DNA of 42,802 bases from a virus: positions 1 to 42,802 of IMG/VR virus record IMGVR_UViG_3300036715_001482, one strand, 5' to 3'. A model generated the notes under the pieces. That model was given only the letters and a program-made list of their open reading frames with translations. It was not told where the DNA came from and made no database searches. Positions 1-5,743 of this stretch are shown here, in pieces. Each line of letters starts with the position of its first letter. Position 1 is the stretch's first letter. Both the position numbers and the translations under genes were made by a program.

Positions 1-28
1 AGGAGGGATTGATGCAACAGCGCATCCA

Positions 29-54
29 CTAGAGGCCTAGGGGAGAGCCTCTAG
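29..54 (-). terminator. Hairpin after the last leftward gene at the left edge
   Basis: An 8-bp perfect inverted repeat (CTAGAGGC at 29-36 and GCCTCTAG at 47-54) with a 10-base loop lies just downstream of the stop codon at 66. The place suits a transcript end, but there is no run of T after the stem on the minus strand, so it may instead be an mRNA-stabilising or attenuating hairpin. Seen directly; the role is inferred. Confidence 0.3.
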
Positions 55-65
55 GGGCGGAACTG

Positions 66-422
66 TCAGTCGCCGGAGTCCATATCGGCCTCGACGATTT
101 GGCGAGCAATCTCCTCGCACTGGTAGACGCAGAAAGCGCGCGTCTCGAGCTTTCGGAAACTGGCTGTGTCGAACCCGAGAAACCAGCCGTTATGGGGGTT
201 GTACTCTGGCTTGTCGGACAGCCTGCCGGAGTAGGTCAGGTTAACGCCCGCCCTGATGCCCGCCTCGGTGTACTCCTTCTCGTAGAGAGAGGAATCCGAC
301 GGCACCTCCACATACCCGAGCCAGTAGGAAAAGAAGCCCGCACTGGCAACTCGGAAGAGAAGCGCCGTGGGGCCTGCGTCAGTTTGCCACTGCCGGTCTA
401 AGGTGAGGCTGAATGAACTCAT
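66..422 (-). CDS. Hypothetical phage protein, 118 aa
   Basis: I do not recognise a family. The start at 422 is chosen because its ATG overlaps the TGA of the exonuclease gene (ATGA), which implies translational coupling; a longer reading from 455 would overlap that gene further. The protein has no membrane segment. The centre carries aromatic residues (GFFSYWLGYVEV) and the C-terminus is acidic (EADMDSGD). It is the last gene of the left-hand leftward block and is followed by a hairpin. By position in the exonuclease operon it may help recombination or DNA processing, but nothing in the sequence shows this. Confidence 0.7.
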   Translation of the reverse strand: MSSFSLTLDRQWQTDAGPTALLFRVASAGFFSYWLGYVEVPSDSSLYEKEYTEAGIRAGVNLTYSGRLSDKPEYNPHNGWFLGFDTASFRKLETRAFCVYQCEEIARQIVEADMDSGD

Positions 423-1327
423 GCTGCTTCCTCCTCGCGGGTAACGGGATTCCATCTCCGGCGCTCGAACTCGGTCTCAAGCCAGGGTGTAGGGTCTTGG
501 GAGAGACAGACTTTTCGGAAGGTGCAGCCGCCATAGTGGTTGCAACTCTCGTCAAGGTTGTAGTCCCAGTAGCCCTCGAGCCAGGCGGCCTTCATTCGAT
601 TGAGGTCCCGGGTGAGCTGCGCGCGCCAGCGATCAATCATCCATTGGGGACGGTAGGTGATGGCTTGCTGGGTATCATACTTCGTCTTGAGGATGGAAAC
701 GCCCCTGACGAGGAAACCAGAGAGGGGGATACCCGCTTGCTGCGCTCCCCAGCAATAGCCGGTGAACTGGGAGCGGAGGTCCCACTGCTTCGACCACGAG
801 GCTCCGAGGGAAGATGTCGTCTTGTCGTCCTCCCCGTAGCGAGCGCCTGCGAAGTCGACGACTTGGTCCATCCGGCCGCAGTAGATTAGGGGATTGCCCG
901 TCTCAGGGTGAAGGACGTCGAGAAGGGGCTCCGCGAAGGAGAACTCTATGCCGTGCCGCTCGGTGGAGATCAGGGAGGGCTTCGCCGCTTCGGTTTCGAG
1001 AGGATATTGGTCGAAGGTATATTCGAGTGCGCCGAGCATTCGCTCGAGGGATTTGGCTGAGTCGGGAGGGCACTCGAACTCTCCGTAGAACTCGAGGAGA
1101 GCGTGGAGGCCCTGCGCCAAGGCGATCTCGGGAGAAGCGCCCTCGGTAAAGTAGGCCAGCCGGGCTTTCTCGAGACCGTGCGCGTAGGCTCCGCCAGCGT
1201 GAAGGTGGACATTCGGGATTTTGGATTTCCAATGCTGGATGTACGCGAGCTCGGCGTAGCGCGGGCAGGTGACAAATGCGCTTCGGATGGTGTTGTCGAT
1301 GACTTCGGGGAAGGGATAGCGTGGCAT
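419..1327 (-). CDS. PD-(D/E)XK exonuclease with Fe-S cysteines (RecB/Cas4-like)
   Basis: A 302-residue protein with the layout of phage RecB/Cas4-type exonucleases. Nuclease-core candidates are D154 in GRMD, the D167-D168-K169 of GEDDKT (the D-x-K half of the motif) and Q187...Y191 (motif IV, QFTGY). One cysteine near the N-terminus (C21 in CPRYAE) and three near the C-terminus (C262, C268, C274) match the spacing of the [4Fe-4S] site seen in AddB and Cas4 families. Such enzymes resect DNA 5' ends to make single strands for annealing. The likely partner is the Sak4-like ATPase at 41665-42516, which lies just upstream in transcription order if the genome is circular. Family assignment rests on motif reading only. 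Confidence 0.8.
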   Translation of the reverse strand: MPRYPFPEVIDNTIRSAFVTCPRYAELAYIQHWKSKIPNVHLHAGGAYAHGLEKARLAYFTEGASPEIALAQGLHALLEFYGEFECPPDSAKSLERMLGALEYTFDQYPLETEAAKPSLISTERHGIEFSFAEPLLDVLHPETGNPLIYCGRMDQVVDFAGARYGEDDKTTSSLGASWSKQWDLRSQFTGYCWGAQQAGIPLSGFLVRGVSILKTKYDTQQAITYRPQWMIDRWRAQLTRDLNRMKAAWLEGYWDYNLDESCNHYGGCTFRKVCLSQDPTPWLETEFERRRWNPVTREEEAA

Positions 1328-1345
1328 GGTGGGGACCTCGAGAGG

Positions 1346-1567
1346 TTAGGATAGAGTGGCGATAGATGGGGTGTGCTTGGCGCACCAGGTGGAGAAGGTG
1401 ACTTGGGGAAATCCGCAGGCGGGCGTTGGGACGAGCTCCCTTCCTTTGAGAGTTTCCTGCGGGAGGACAATCCACTGGAGCACAGGGGGATTTGCGCGGC
1501 ACTCTCCCAGGTTTGGTTCATGCTGGTAGGGGGAGAAGGAGGCGCAGGTTCGGCAGGTCTTGGACAT
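1346..1567 (-). CDS. Small cysteine-rich protein, 73 aa
   Basis: Unrecognised. Five cysteines (C5, C8, C23, C51, C62), with the first pair as CRTC, suggest a small zinc-binding fold of the kind common in phage early regions. It ends 18 bases before the start of the exonuclease gene and begins 3 bases after the stop of the gene upstream, so all are one leftward transcript. No catalytic motif is visible. Confidence 0.6.
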   Translation of the reverse strand: MSKTCRTCASFSPYQHEPNLGECRANPPVLQWIVLPQETLKGRELVPTPACGFPQVTFSTWCAKHTPSIATLS

Positions 1568-1570
1568 GGT

Positions 1571-1774
1571 CTACTTCATTTCCGTAAGGAGGTCTGCGGC
1601 CGAGGGAACCTCAACCTTGGCTTTCTTGGCGCGAGAGGTGGCGGATGCGATGCCTGCCGAGACGCGGCCTTGGCGCAGCGCGCTAATGGCCTCTTTCATT
1701 TCCTCGAGGGCGAGGGTTCCATCGAGGGCTTTTTGCCTCCAGATGGCTATCTTGGCGTTAAGCTCGGGTGTCAT
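1571..1774 (-). CDS. Small helical protein with SAADLLTEM tail, 67 aa
   Basis: Unrecognised, mostly helical and charged. Its start ATG overlaps the stop of the 55-aa gene upstream (ATGA). The last residues (PSAADLLTEMK) closely match the ends of two other proteins in this early region (those starting at 3212 and 5317), following a low-complexity basic linker (RAKKAKVEV). The shared tail hints that all three dock to one partner, by analogy with the acidic tail of SSB. The tail match is seen; its role is inferred. Confidence 0.6.
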   Translation of the reverse strand: MTPELNAKIAIWRQKALDGTLALEEMKEAISALRQGRVSAGIASATSRAKKAKVEVPSAADLLTEMK

Positions 1775-1938
1775 GGTGATTCCTTAGGAGAAGTGGGTGA
1801 AGTAAGGGCTTTAATGGCCTCTCGCGTGAAGTTGAGGAGGTGGTTAAGGCGGTAGGCGAGTTCCTGATTCTCGAGGATTTTCCTAACCGTGTCGTCCTCG
1901 ATCTCGTGAAGTGCCTTGAGGGCTTCTTCGGGGCTCAT
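1771..1938 (-). CDS. Small hypothetical protein, 55 aa
   Basis: A short leftward frame that fills the gap between two coupled genes: its ATG overlaps the upstream stop (positions 1935-1938, ATGA) and its TGA overlaps the downstream start (1771-1774). It begins MSPEEALKALHEIEDD and is predicted to be one or two amphipathic helices (about residues 3-45) with a proline/serine tail. The perfect end-to-end coupling is the main evidence that it is expressed. No family is recognised. Confidence 0.6.
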   Translation of the reverse strand: MSPEEALKALHEIEDDTVRKILENQELAYRLNHLLNFTREAIKALTSPTSPKESP

Positions 1939-2213
1939 TTGATCGCTCCTTTCGAGAGTCTTCGCTCGAGTGCCTCGACCATCTCCGCCGGACCCTGGAC
2001 GTAATACCCAGGGGGGAAGCCGTGCGCCTCGAGGGGAAGTGTGCGGGAGTGGAAGAATGCGCGAATTAGACCCTCAAGGAACGCCTTGTGCGCTCCTTTC
2101 GGAACACGCTCCTCAAGGGGGGAGTAAAGGTGAAGGTCCATCTGAGCCCGAATCGGGGCTTCGAGCTTTACATGGAGGTGCTCGGTTGGAACAAGGGCTC
2201 TTGGCGCAGGCAT
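1935..2213 (-). CDS. Hypothetical protein, 92 aa
   Basis: Unrecognised leftward gene, 3 bases after the stop of its upstream neighbour and overlapping the next gene by 4 bases. It has an alternating hydrophobic/charged N-terminal half (HVKLEAPIRAQMDLHLYSP) that suggests beta strands, then a helical stretch (GAHKAFLEGLIRAFFHSR). No signal peptide or membrane segment. Tight packing in the operon supports expression. Confidence 0.6.
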   Translation of the reverse strand: MPAPRALVPTEHLHVKLEAPIRAQMDLHLYSPLEERVPKGAHKAFLEGLIRAFFHSRTLPLEAHGFPPGYYVQGPAEMVEALERRLSKGAIK

Positions 2214-2216
2214 GGC

Positions 2217-2435
2217 TCAGGCCTCCGAGGGAAGGGTGAGCTCGAGAAAGTGGAGCTCGGTGAGGGCCTGCGCGGCCCGCCGGGCCTCGTCATCCGCGAA
2301 GAGGGTGGAAGGCCCGAACCAAGCTCCAGCGCGACCGGCCAGCCGAACGTCGGTTTCATGCCAGGGGCGCTCGCCAAACTTTCCAGGGGAGGTGGGATAA
2401 GCACAGCGAGAGGGGACTGGGTAGGAGAGGGACAT
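2217..2435 (-). CDS. Hypothetical protein, 72 aa
   Basis: Unrecognised small leftward gene. The frame is chosen over two competing frames on both strands because its stop lies 3 bases before the next start and its ATG follows the leader sequence AGGAACCTATC, which contains a Shine-Dalgarno AGGA. The same leader recurs before the gene starting at 36894. N-terminal half rich in proline and glycine; C-terminal half helical (DDEARRAAQALTELHFLEL). Confidence 0.55.
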   Translation of the reverse strand: MSLSYPVPSRCAYPTSPGKFGERPWHETDVRLAGRAGAWFGPSTLFADDEARRAAQALTELHFLELTLPSEA

Positions 2436-2460
2436 GATAGGTTCCTATAATGTTGTGGTT
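2433..2460 (-). promoter_or_regulatory. Leader motif shared with 36892-36912
   Basis: On the minus strand the sequence before the start at 2435 reads CATTATAGGAACCTATCATG, containing the inverted repeat ATAGG-AA-CCTAT. Seventeen of 20 bases match the sequence directly before the start at 36894 (CATTATGTGAACCTATCATG). A repeat over two start codons 34 kb apart suggests a shared early promoter, operator or translational signal. The match is seen; the role is inferred. Confidence 0.4.
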
Positions 2461-2507
2461 ACGTGCTCACTCTTCTATCCTGCAAAGAGGGGCGTGAATC
2501 CTTACCT

Positions 2508-3212
2508 TCAGCCCATTTCGGCCATCAGGTCTGCTGCACTTACCACGGGCGCGTCTTTGGCCGGAGCCTTGGCCGGAGCCTTGGCCGCGCGCTCGGCTTC
2601 GAGACGCTCGATAACAGCCGCCGTCGGGGTGCCCGGCTGTTTGAACAAGTCATAAAGCATTTTCCGGGTGAGCTTCTGGCCGACTGCAGCAGCGGTCGCC
2701 ATCTTCTTATCCAGGAAGGCTTTGACAGTGGCAATGTCCTTTCCGCTGACCTCGGCAATCGCCCGTAGGACAATCACCGCGCCAGAGACTTCGGAGTCCT
2801 CGCCAGCGGTTCGAACACTGTTCCAGCTATCCGAGTTCGTTAGGCGATTGTGCAGAGCCTCGACCGCTCGGAACATATCCTCGGCGGATGCGGGGTTGCC
2901 CGCCCCGTCCTTCGCACCGGCAACCTCGCCTCCGAGTTTCTGCGCATAGCCGTAGCCTGCCGCGTAAGACAGATGCTGCTGGGGAACAACGGCCAGCAGC
3001 GTGTTTCCGTCCAGGAAGTCAAAGCACACCGCAACACCCTCGGGAGTCTGAATAACCTCCTTCAGCATTTTGCGCTTGCCTACGAATTCGACCACGCGTC
3101 CGTCTGTCATGGTTACATGGGTGACTGTGCGAGGAGCTTTTGCCTCCTGTGCTGTCCCCTCTTGTTTACCCTCGATACCTTCTGTTTGTTTAACTTGCTT
3201 GACGTCTGACAT
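2508..3212 (-). CDS. Early-region protein with SAADLMAEM tail, 234 aa
   Basis: No named family is recognised. The start at 3212 is preferred over the upstream start at 3389 because it has a good ribosome site (TTTTAGGAG, 8 bases upstream) and the upstream part would overlap the small membrane-protein gene. The N-terminus is polar and low-complexity (VKQVKQTEGIEGKQEG); a compact middle domain follows (from about residue 30, VTHVTMTDGRVVEFVGK); then a helical domain, an Ala/Pro/Lys linker (KAPAKAPAKDAP) and the tail VVSAADLMAEMG. The linker-plus-tail design resembles proteins that recruit a partner through their last residues, as SSB does. It may be a replication or recombination accessory factor. 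Confidence 0.65.
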   Translation of the reverse strand: MSDVKQVKQTEGIEGKQEGTAQEAKAPRTVTHVTMTDGRVVEFVGKRKMLKEVIQTPEGVAVCFDFLDGNTLLAVVPQQHLSYAAGYGYAQKLGGEVAGAKDGAGNPASAEDMFRAVEALHNRLTNSDSWNSVRTAGEDSEVSGAVIVLRAIAEVSGKDIATVKAFLDKKMATAAAVGQKLTRKMLYDLFKQPGTPTAAVIERLEAERAAKAPAKAPAKDAPVVSAADLMAEMG

Positions 3213-3309
3213 GGCTAAAACTCCTAAAACTGGCGAGCCTTTAAACGGGCGACTCGCCATTACCCGTTGCGGAGAGGGCTCGAGCCGAGACCCTCTCGAC
3301 ACCGGAGGC

Positions 3310-3474
3310 CTAGCCGGCCAGCGCCAGGCCCAGCCCGAGCCCGAGGAGGAACATTGCAAGAAGCCCGAGGCCGATTGCGACAACCGCATCCGGGTCCCGT
3401 CCGAAATGCGCGTCCATCCCGGTCGCCTCTCGGTAGGTGCGGGGAAAGCGGAGGGTTTGATTAGAGTTCATCAT
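3310..3474 (-). CDS. Small single-pass membrane protein, 54 aa
   Basis: A short gene with a clear ribosome site (AAAGGAG, 6 bases before ATG-ATG). The first 30 residues are polar and cytosol-like (MMNSNQTLRFPRTYREATGM); the last 24 form one very hydrophobic segment (AVVAIGLGLLAMFLLGLGLG) that ends at the stop codon. This is a tail-anchored or N-in topology. Function unknown; small early phage membrane proteins often act on host envelope or superinfection, but this is only a possibility. Confidence 0.6.
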   Translation of the reverse strand: MMNSNQTLRFPRTYREATGMDAHFGRDPDAVVAIGLGLLAMFLLGLGLGLALAG

Positions 3475-3485
3475 TTGGGGCTCCT

Positions 3486-3656
3486 TTAGGCGAGAAGATC
3501 GTATAGATAATCGGGCTCGAGGCCAAACCAGTCCGCGAGCACTTCCTCTGGGTCTGCTCCTTCACGTACCTCCTCCCTCGCTTCCTCAATCTGCCGGAGG
3601 GCTTGAGCCCGTGAAAGACCGTCCCGTTCCATCAACACTTCGAGTAAACTTTCCAT
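3486..3656 (-). CDS. Small acidic protein, 56 aa
   Basis: Begins MESLLEVLMERDGLSRAQAL and ends in PDYLYDLLA. This pattern (helix, DGLSR turn, helix, acidic LEPDYLYDLL end) is a recurrent small phage and plasmid protein type that I recognise only as conserved hypothetical. It has a strong ribosome site (AAAGGAG, 8 bases upstream) and lies 11 bases before the membrane-protein gene. Net negative charge is high. Confidence 0.65.
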   Translation of the reverse strand: MESLLEVLMERDGLSRAQALRQIEEAREEVREGADPEEVLADWFGLEPDYLYDLLA

Positions 3657-3695
3657 TTCCTTGCTCCTTTGTGCCGCGTCTGAGGTGCGGCGAAC

Positions 3696-4076
3696 CTATT
3701 GTTTGTCCGAGAAGTAGGCTGCCGTTTCCTCCGGCAGTTCCTTCCCGCTAACCACCAGTCCTCGGTCGAGCACCGCATTAGCTGCTGCGCGCTCGGGAGA
3801 GACCGCCTCGGGTTCGCGCAGGCTTTTGTGCAGCCTCTCGAGGCTTCCCGCGAGATTGAACCCTGCAAGGGGGGCTGGCTGCTCCCGCGCCGTCTCCCTC
3901 TCAACCCATGCGTATGTCCGCCCTTTCAGCAAATCCCGCATGGTGCGAATTCCGCAGCAGGCCATTTCCGCCAGTTCCCGCGCCGGAAGGGATGATGCCC
4001 GGAACCCGCGCACCTCGGCATCGGTGAAGATGGCCGCTGCGCGCTGCTTCCTTTCGAGCGCTTCCTTATCCCGCAT
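3696..4076 (-). CDS. Hypothetical early protein, possible HTH, 126 aa
   Basis: Unrecognised. A central stretch (residues about 28-50, LPARELAEMACCGIRTMRDL) has the spacing of a helix-turn-helix, which would suit a DNA-binding early regulator, but the match is weak. The start at 4076 overlaps the end of the upstream 65-aa gene by 11 bases, suggesting coupling. The C-terminal third is polar (SKSLREPEAVSPERAAAN region). A longer alternative frame at 3632-3904 is in a different phase and is treated as a shadow. Confidence 0.6.
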   Translation of the reverse strand: MRDKEALERKQRAAAIFTDAEVRGFRASSLPARELAEMACCGIRTMRDLLKGRTYAWVERETAREQPAPLAGFNLAGSLERLHKSLREPEAVSPERAAANAVLDRGLVVSGKELPEETAAYFSDKQ

Positions 4077-4263
4077 TGCGCTTTGTCCGGTAGAGGGAGA
4101 CTATTCCCCAAGCCAGCTGCACGGCCTTCTCAAGCTCGAGCGGTGTGAGTGCGGGAAGCTCGAGCGTCAGCCGGCCGTCGCGCAGCGACGCCCAGCGCTC
4201 GCCGTCTACGAACAGGATTGTCTCGGCGGGGAATTCTAGGGTTTTCCAGCGTTTTAGCGTCAT
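4066..4263 (-). CDS. Small hypothetical protein, 65 aa
   Basis: Start taken at 4263 (MTLKRWKTLEFPAET). An in-frame upstream extension to 4551 would translate the tandem-repeat DNA of the control region into Pro/His-rich low-complexity sequence and is judged spurious. The protein has a beta-like first half (ILFVDGERWASLRDGRLTLE) and a helical second half. It is the first gene left of the repeat-rich block and so may be transcribed from there. Family unknown. Confidence 0.5.
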   Translation of the reverse strand: MTLKRWKTLEFPAETILFVDGERWASLRDGRLTLELPALTPLELEKAVQLAWGIVSLYRTKRNAG

Positions 4264-4340
4264 GGTGGTGGTGGGTGGATGGATTGCGATGTGGGTAGTA
4301 TAGGGTATGGATGGGGTATTGCTATGGTAAATTCGTACTG

Positions 4341-4364
4341 GATTTGGCCGGATTTGGCCGGATT
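4341..4364. repeat. Tandem 10-mer GATTTGGCCG
   Basis: Two perfect head-to-tail copies of GATTTGGCCG plus a third partial copy (GATT). One copy per helical turn would place any bound protein on one face of the DNA. Confidence 0.7.
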
Positions 4365-4368
4365 GTGC

Positions 4369-4406
4369 ATGAACGGGATGCGGATGCGTATGAACGGGAT
4401 GCGGAT
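4369..4406. repeat. Direct repeat, 17-mer, 21-base period
   Basis: Two perfect copies of ATGAACGGGATGCGGAT begin at 4369 and 4390. The 21-base period equals two helical turns, like replication iterons or paired operators. Confidence 0.75.
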
Positions 4407-4460
4407 TTGTAAGAACAATCGGCGCGATGGTATGTTTGGCGGGTGTGGCCTTCGCGCAAC

Positions 4461-4500
4461 ATTGCCTAAAAAAGTGGCGATAATTGCCTAAAAAAGCGGC
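4461..4500. repeat. Direct repeat ATTGCCTAAAAAAG(T/C)GGC, 22-base period
   Basis: Two copies (4461-4478 and 4483-4500) differ by one base (GTGGC versus GCGGC). Each contains an A6 tract, which bends DNA; phased A-tracts are usual near origins and strong promoters. Confidence 0.75.
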
Positions 4501-4530
4501 AAGGGACGTTGCGCGAACGCAACATCGGGT

Positions 4531-4773
4531 GTGCGGTAGTAGTAGCATCATGATCTCAAAATGCCCATTTCCTCAATGAAATCAACGGGTTACGTCAATG
4601 TGCTGTAGTAGTAGTAGCATCATCATCATGCCATACCCTCTCGCCCTGGTTTTGTAAAATGTGTAAGAAGAAAAAAAAAAAGTTCATACACTACCTATTA
4701 TAACCCGCCCTATTTTGGTGCAAGGGGAAAAAGGGGGGGGGTCATGATGATGATGCTACTGCTACTACCGCAC
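4531..4773. repeat. Three copies of a TAG/CAT triplet motif, one inverted
   Basis: Copies at 4531-4554 and 4600-4630 read on the plus strand as GTGC(G/T)GTAGTAGTAG then repeated CAT; the copy at 4741-4773 is the same motif on the minus strand. The outer two can pair as a long stem enclosing the A-tract and the TATAAT. The triplet number differs between copies (3-4 TAG-type, 2-4 CAT), as expected from replication slippage. Confidence 0.7.
4697..4728 (-). promoter_or_regulatory. Possible sigma-70 promoter facing left
   Basis: The minus strand has a perfect -10 box TATAAT (plus positions 4697-4702). The best -35 candidate is a poor TTGCAC about 15 bases upstream, so the promoter is weak or needs an activator. 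It would drive the early genes from 4263 leftward. Confidence 0.35.
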
Positions 4774-4897
4774 TCGATAAGGGGCCAAATCGGGACGCAA
4801 AAGGGGCGGACATAGGGTAATGTGCCTTAATGCCCGCCCGCCCCAATTTGGGCCGTTATAGCTCGTTTATGGGCCCGTTTACGGCCCGCCCGGCGGC

Positions 4898-5317
4898 CTA
4901 GTCGTCGGCGTCCATTTCCGCCATTAGACTATCCGCCGACACGCCAGCCGTTTCGGCCCGGATCGCCGCCTTCACGTCGCCAGCTTCCGCCCAGACCTTG
5001 CGCGTGTCCTCGCTCGAAATGCCCCATCTCACGGCCATTCCGGTCACCAGGCTGTCCGCTTTCGCGAACCCGACGCCCAGGGCGCGTTGCATCGCCTCGA
5101 CCAGCATCGCATGGTTGACGCTACGCGGGCCGGCGGCGTTGCGCGGAAGTTCCCAAGCGCCGCCGCTATTGTAATGTTCGACAAGTTCGCGCACGGCCTC
5201 GGCCTTCTCGGCCAGCGTCGAGCCTTTCGCCAGCGCGGCTTTGTCACCGCACCGTTGCTTGAGGCCATGGTACACGGCGTAATCGCGCACGCTTTCCGCA
5301 AGGCTGGGCAGGCGCAA
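4898..5317 (-). CDS. Conserved phage protein with SADSLMAEM tail, 139 aa
   Basis: First gene left of the divergent control region, hence probably among the earliest expressed. The start is uncertain: a TTG at 5317 gives RLPSLAESVRDYAVYHGLKQ, which I recall as the usual opening of a conserved phage protein of unknown function, while an in-frame stop lies 5 codons further upstream; a GTG at 5290 is the alternative. The middle holds a gap-prone segment (NSGGAWELPRNAAGP) and the C-terminus ends VSADSLMAEMDADD, sharing the tail seen in the proteins starting at 1774 and 3212. No enzyme motif is visible. Confidence 0.6.
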   Translation of the reverse strand: MRLPSLAESVRDYAVYHGLKQRCGDKAALAKGSTLAEKAEAVRELVEHYNSGGAWELPRNAAGPRSVNHAMLVEAMQRALGVGFAKADSLVTGMAVRWGISSEDTRKVWAEAGDVKAAIRAETAGVSADSLMAEMDADD

Positions 5318-5361
5318 CGCAATCGGGTCTTAGCCGGTTCGTCAATCGTTACGACCAGGTC

Positions 5362-5377
5362 TGGCACGTTTCTTGCC
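5362..5377 (+). promoter_or_regulatory. Sigma-54 (RpoN) promoter, distal copy
   Basis: TGGCACG-TTTC-TTGCC: the -24 GG (5363-5364) and -12 GC (5375-5376) are exactly 10 bases apart, and the whole element fits the RpoN consensus TGGCACG-N4-TTGC. It faces right, toward the terminase and the late genes. RpoN promoters need a bacterial enhancer-binding protein; none is encoded here, so a host activator is implied. Confidence 0.75.
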
Positions 5378-5423
5378 CAATCCATCGGGTGTCGAAATCC
5401 CATCGCACATGACGAGATATCGT

Positions 5424-5439
5424 TGGCACGATTCTTGCT
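5424..5439 (+). promoter_or_regulatory. Sigma-54 (RpoN) promoter, proximal copy
   Basis: TGGCACG-ATTC-TTGCT, again a full consensus match with GG at 5425-5426 and GC at 5437-5438. It lies 62 bases downstream of the first copy, same orientation. Transcription would start near 5450, about 295 bases before the small terminase gene, giving a long leader. Confidence 0.8.
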
Positions 5440-5450
5440 ATGCCAGATCA

Positions 5451-5626
5451 CGCCCGTCCGCCCGTCCACCTGGTCCGTCCACCGTTGCCCGTCCGTTGCC
5501 CGCCCGGCGTCCGACCGCCCGTTGCCCGTTGCCCGTCGATCCGCCCGTCCGTCCGACCACCGCCCGCCCGCCCTGGTCGTTGTCCGCCTCGCCCATCGCC
5601 CGAGCGGCTTGCCCGTCCCGCCGTCT
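5451..5626 (+). promoter_or_regulatory. C-rich, A-poor leader after the sigma-54 promoters; possible Rho-loading (rut) tract
   Basis: The stretch is built from short variants of GCCCGTCC and GCCCGTTG. In 5461-5520 there are 32 C, 15 G, 10 T and 3 A. A long C-over-G bubble in untranslated RNA is the classical feature of a Rho utilisation site. It lies immediately after the promoters and before the first gene, so it could act as a conditional stop in the late transcript. The composition is counted; the role is inferred. From 5627 to 5743 I see only G-rich sequence and a short AT-rich stretch. Confidence 0.4.
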
Positions 5627-5743
5627 AGGTCCCCGGTCGAGGTCGAGGCCCAGGGCCGAGGGCCCCCAAATCCGAGGCCGGTGGGGGGCAAACGCCTCGC
5701 GCTCGCGCGCGACATATCCCCTCGAAATATTTTTTAGCGGGAA

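Larger units (their letters stand above)
4264..4897. other. 634-base repeat-dense non-coding block; candidate origin or control region
   Basis: No credible gene is visible on either strand. The block holds at least four separate repeat sets (10-, 21- and 22-base periods and a triplet-based inverted repeat), a GTTGCG/CGCAAC hairpin at 4508-4523, an A-rich tract near 4666-4680, a run of nine G at 4733-4741 and a perfect minus-strand TATAAT. Direct repeats at helical spacing beside an AT-rich stretch are typical of phage or plasmid origins and of multi-operator promoters. The structure is seen; the choice between origin and control region is open. Confidence 0.5.

Noticed and set aside
3632-3904. 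90-aa minus-strand frame
   Set aside because: Overlaps two better-supported genes (3486-3656 and 3696-4076) and has an Arg/Ser-rich shadow composition.
4264-4551. N-terminal extension of the 65-aa gene through the repeat block
   Set aside because: It would translate tandem repeats into Pro/His-rich sequence; the start at 4263 is compact.
5044-5715. 223-aa minus-strand frame
   Set aside because: Reads the same C-rich leader as Gly/Arg/Asp repeats and overlaps the better-supported gene 4898-5317 in another frame.
5087-5737. 216-aa plus-strand frame over the divergent control region
   Set aside because: Mirror of the 139-aa minus-strand gene plus the C-rich leader; Arg/Pro/Ser-rich low-complexity product with no domain.
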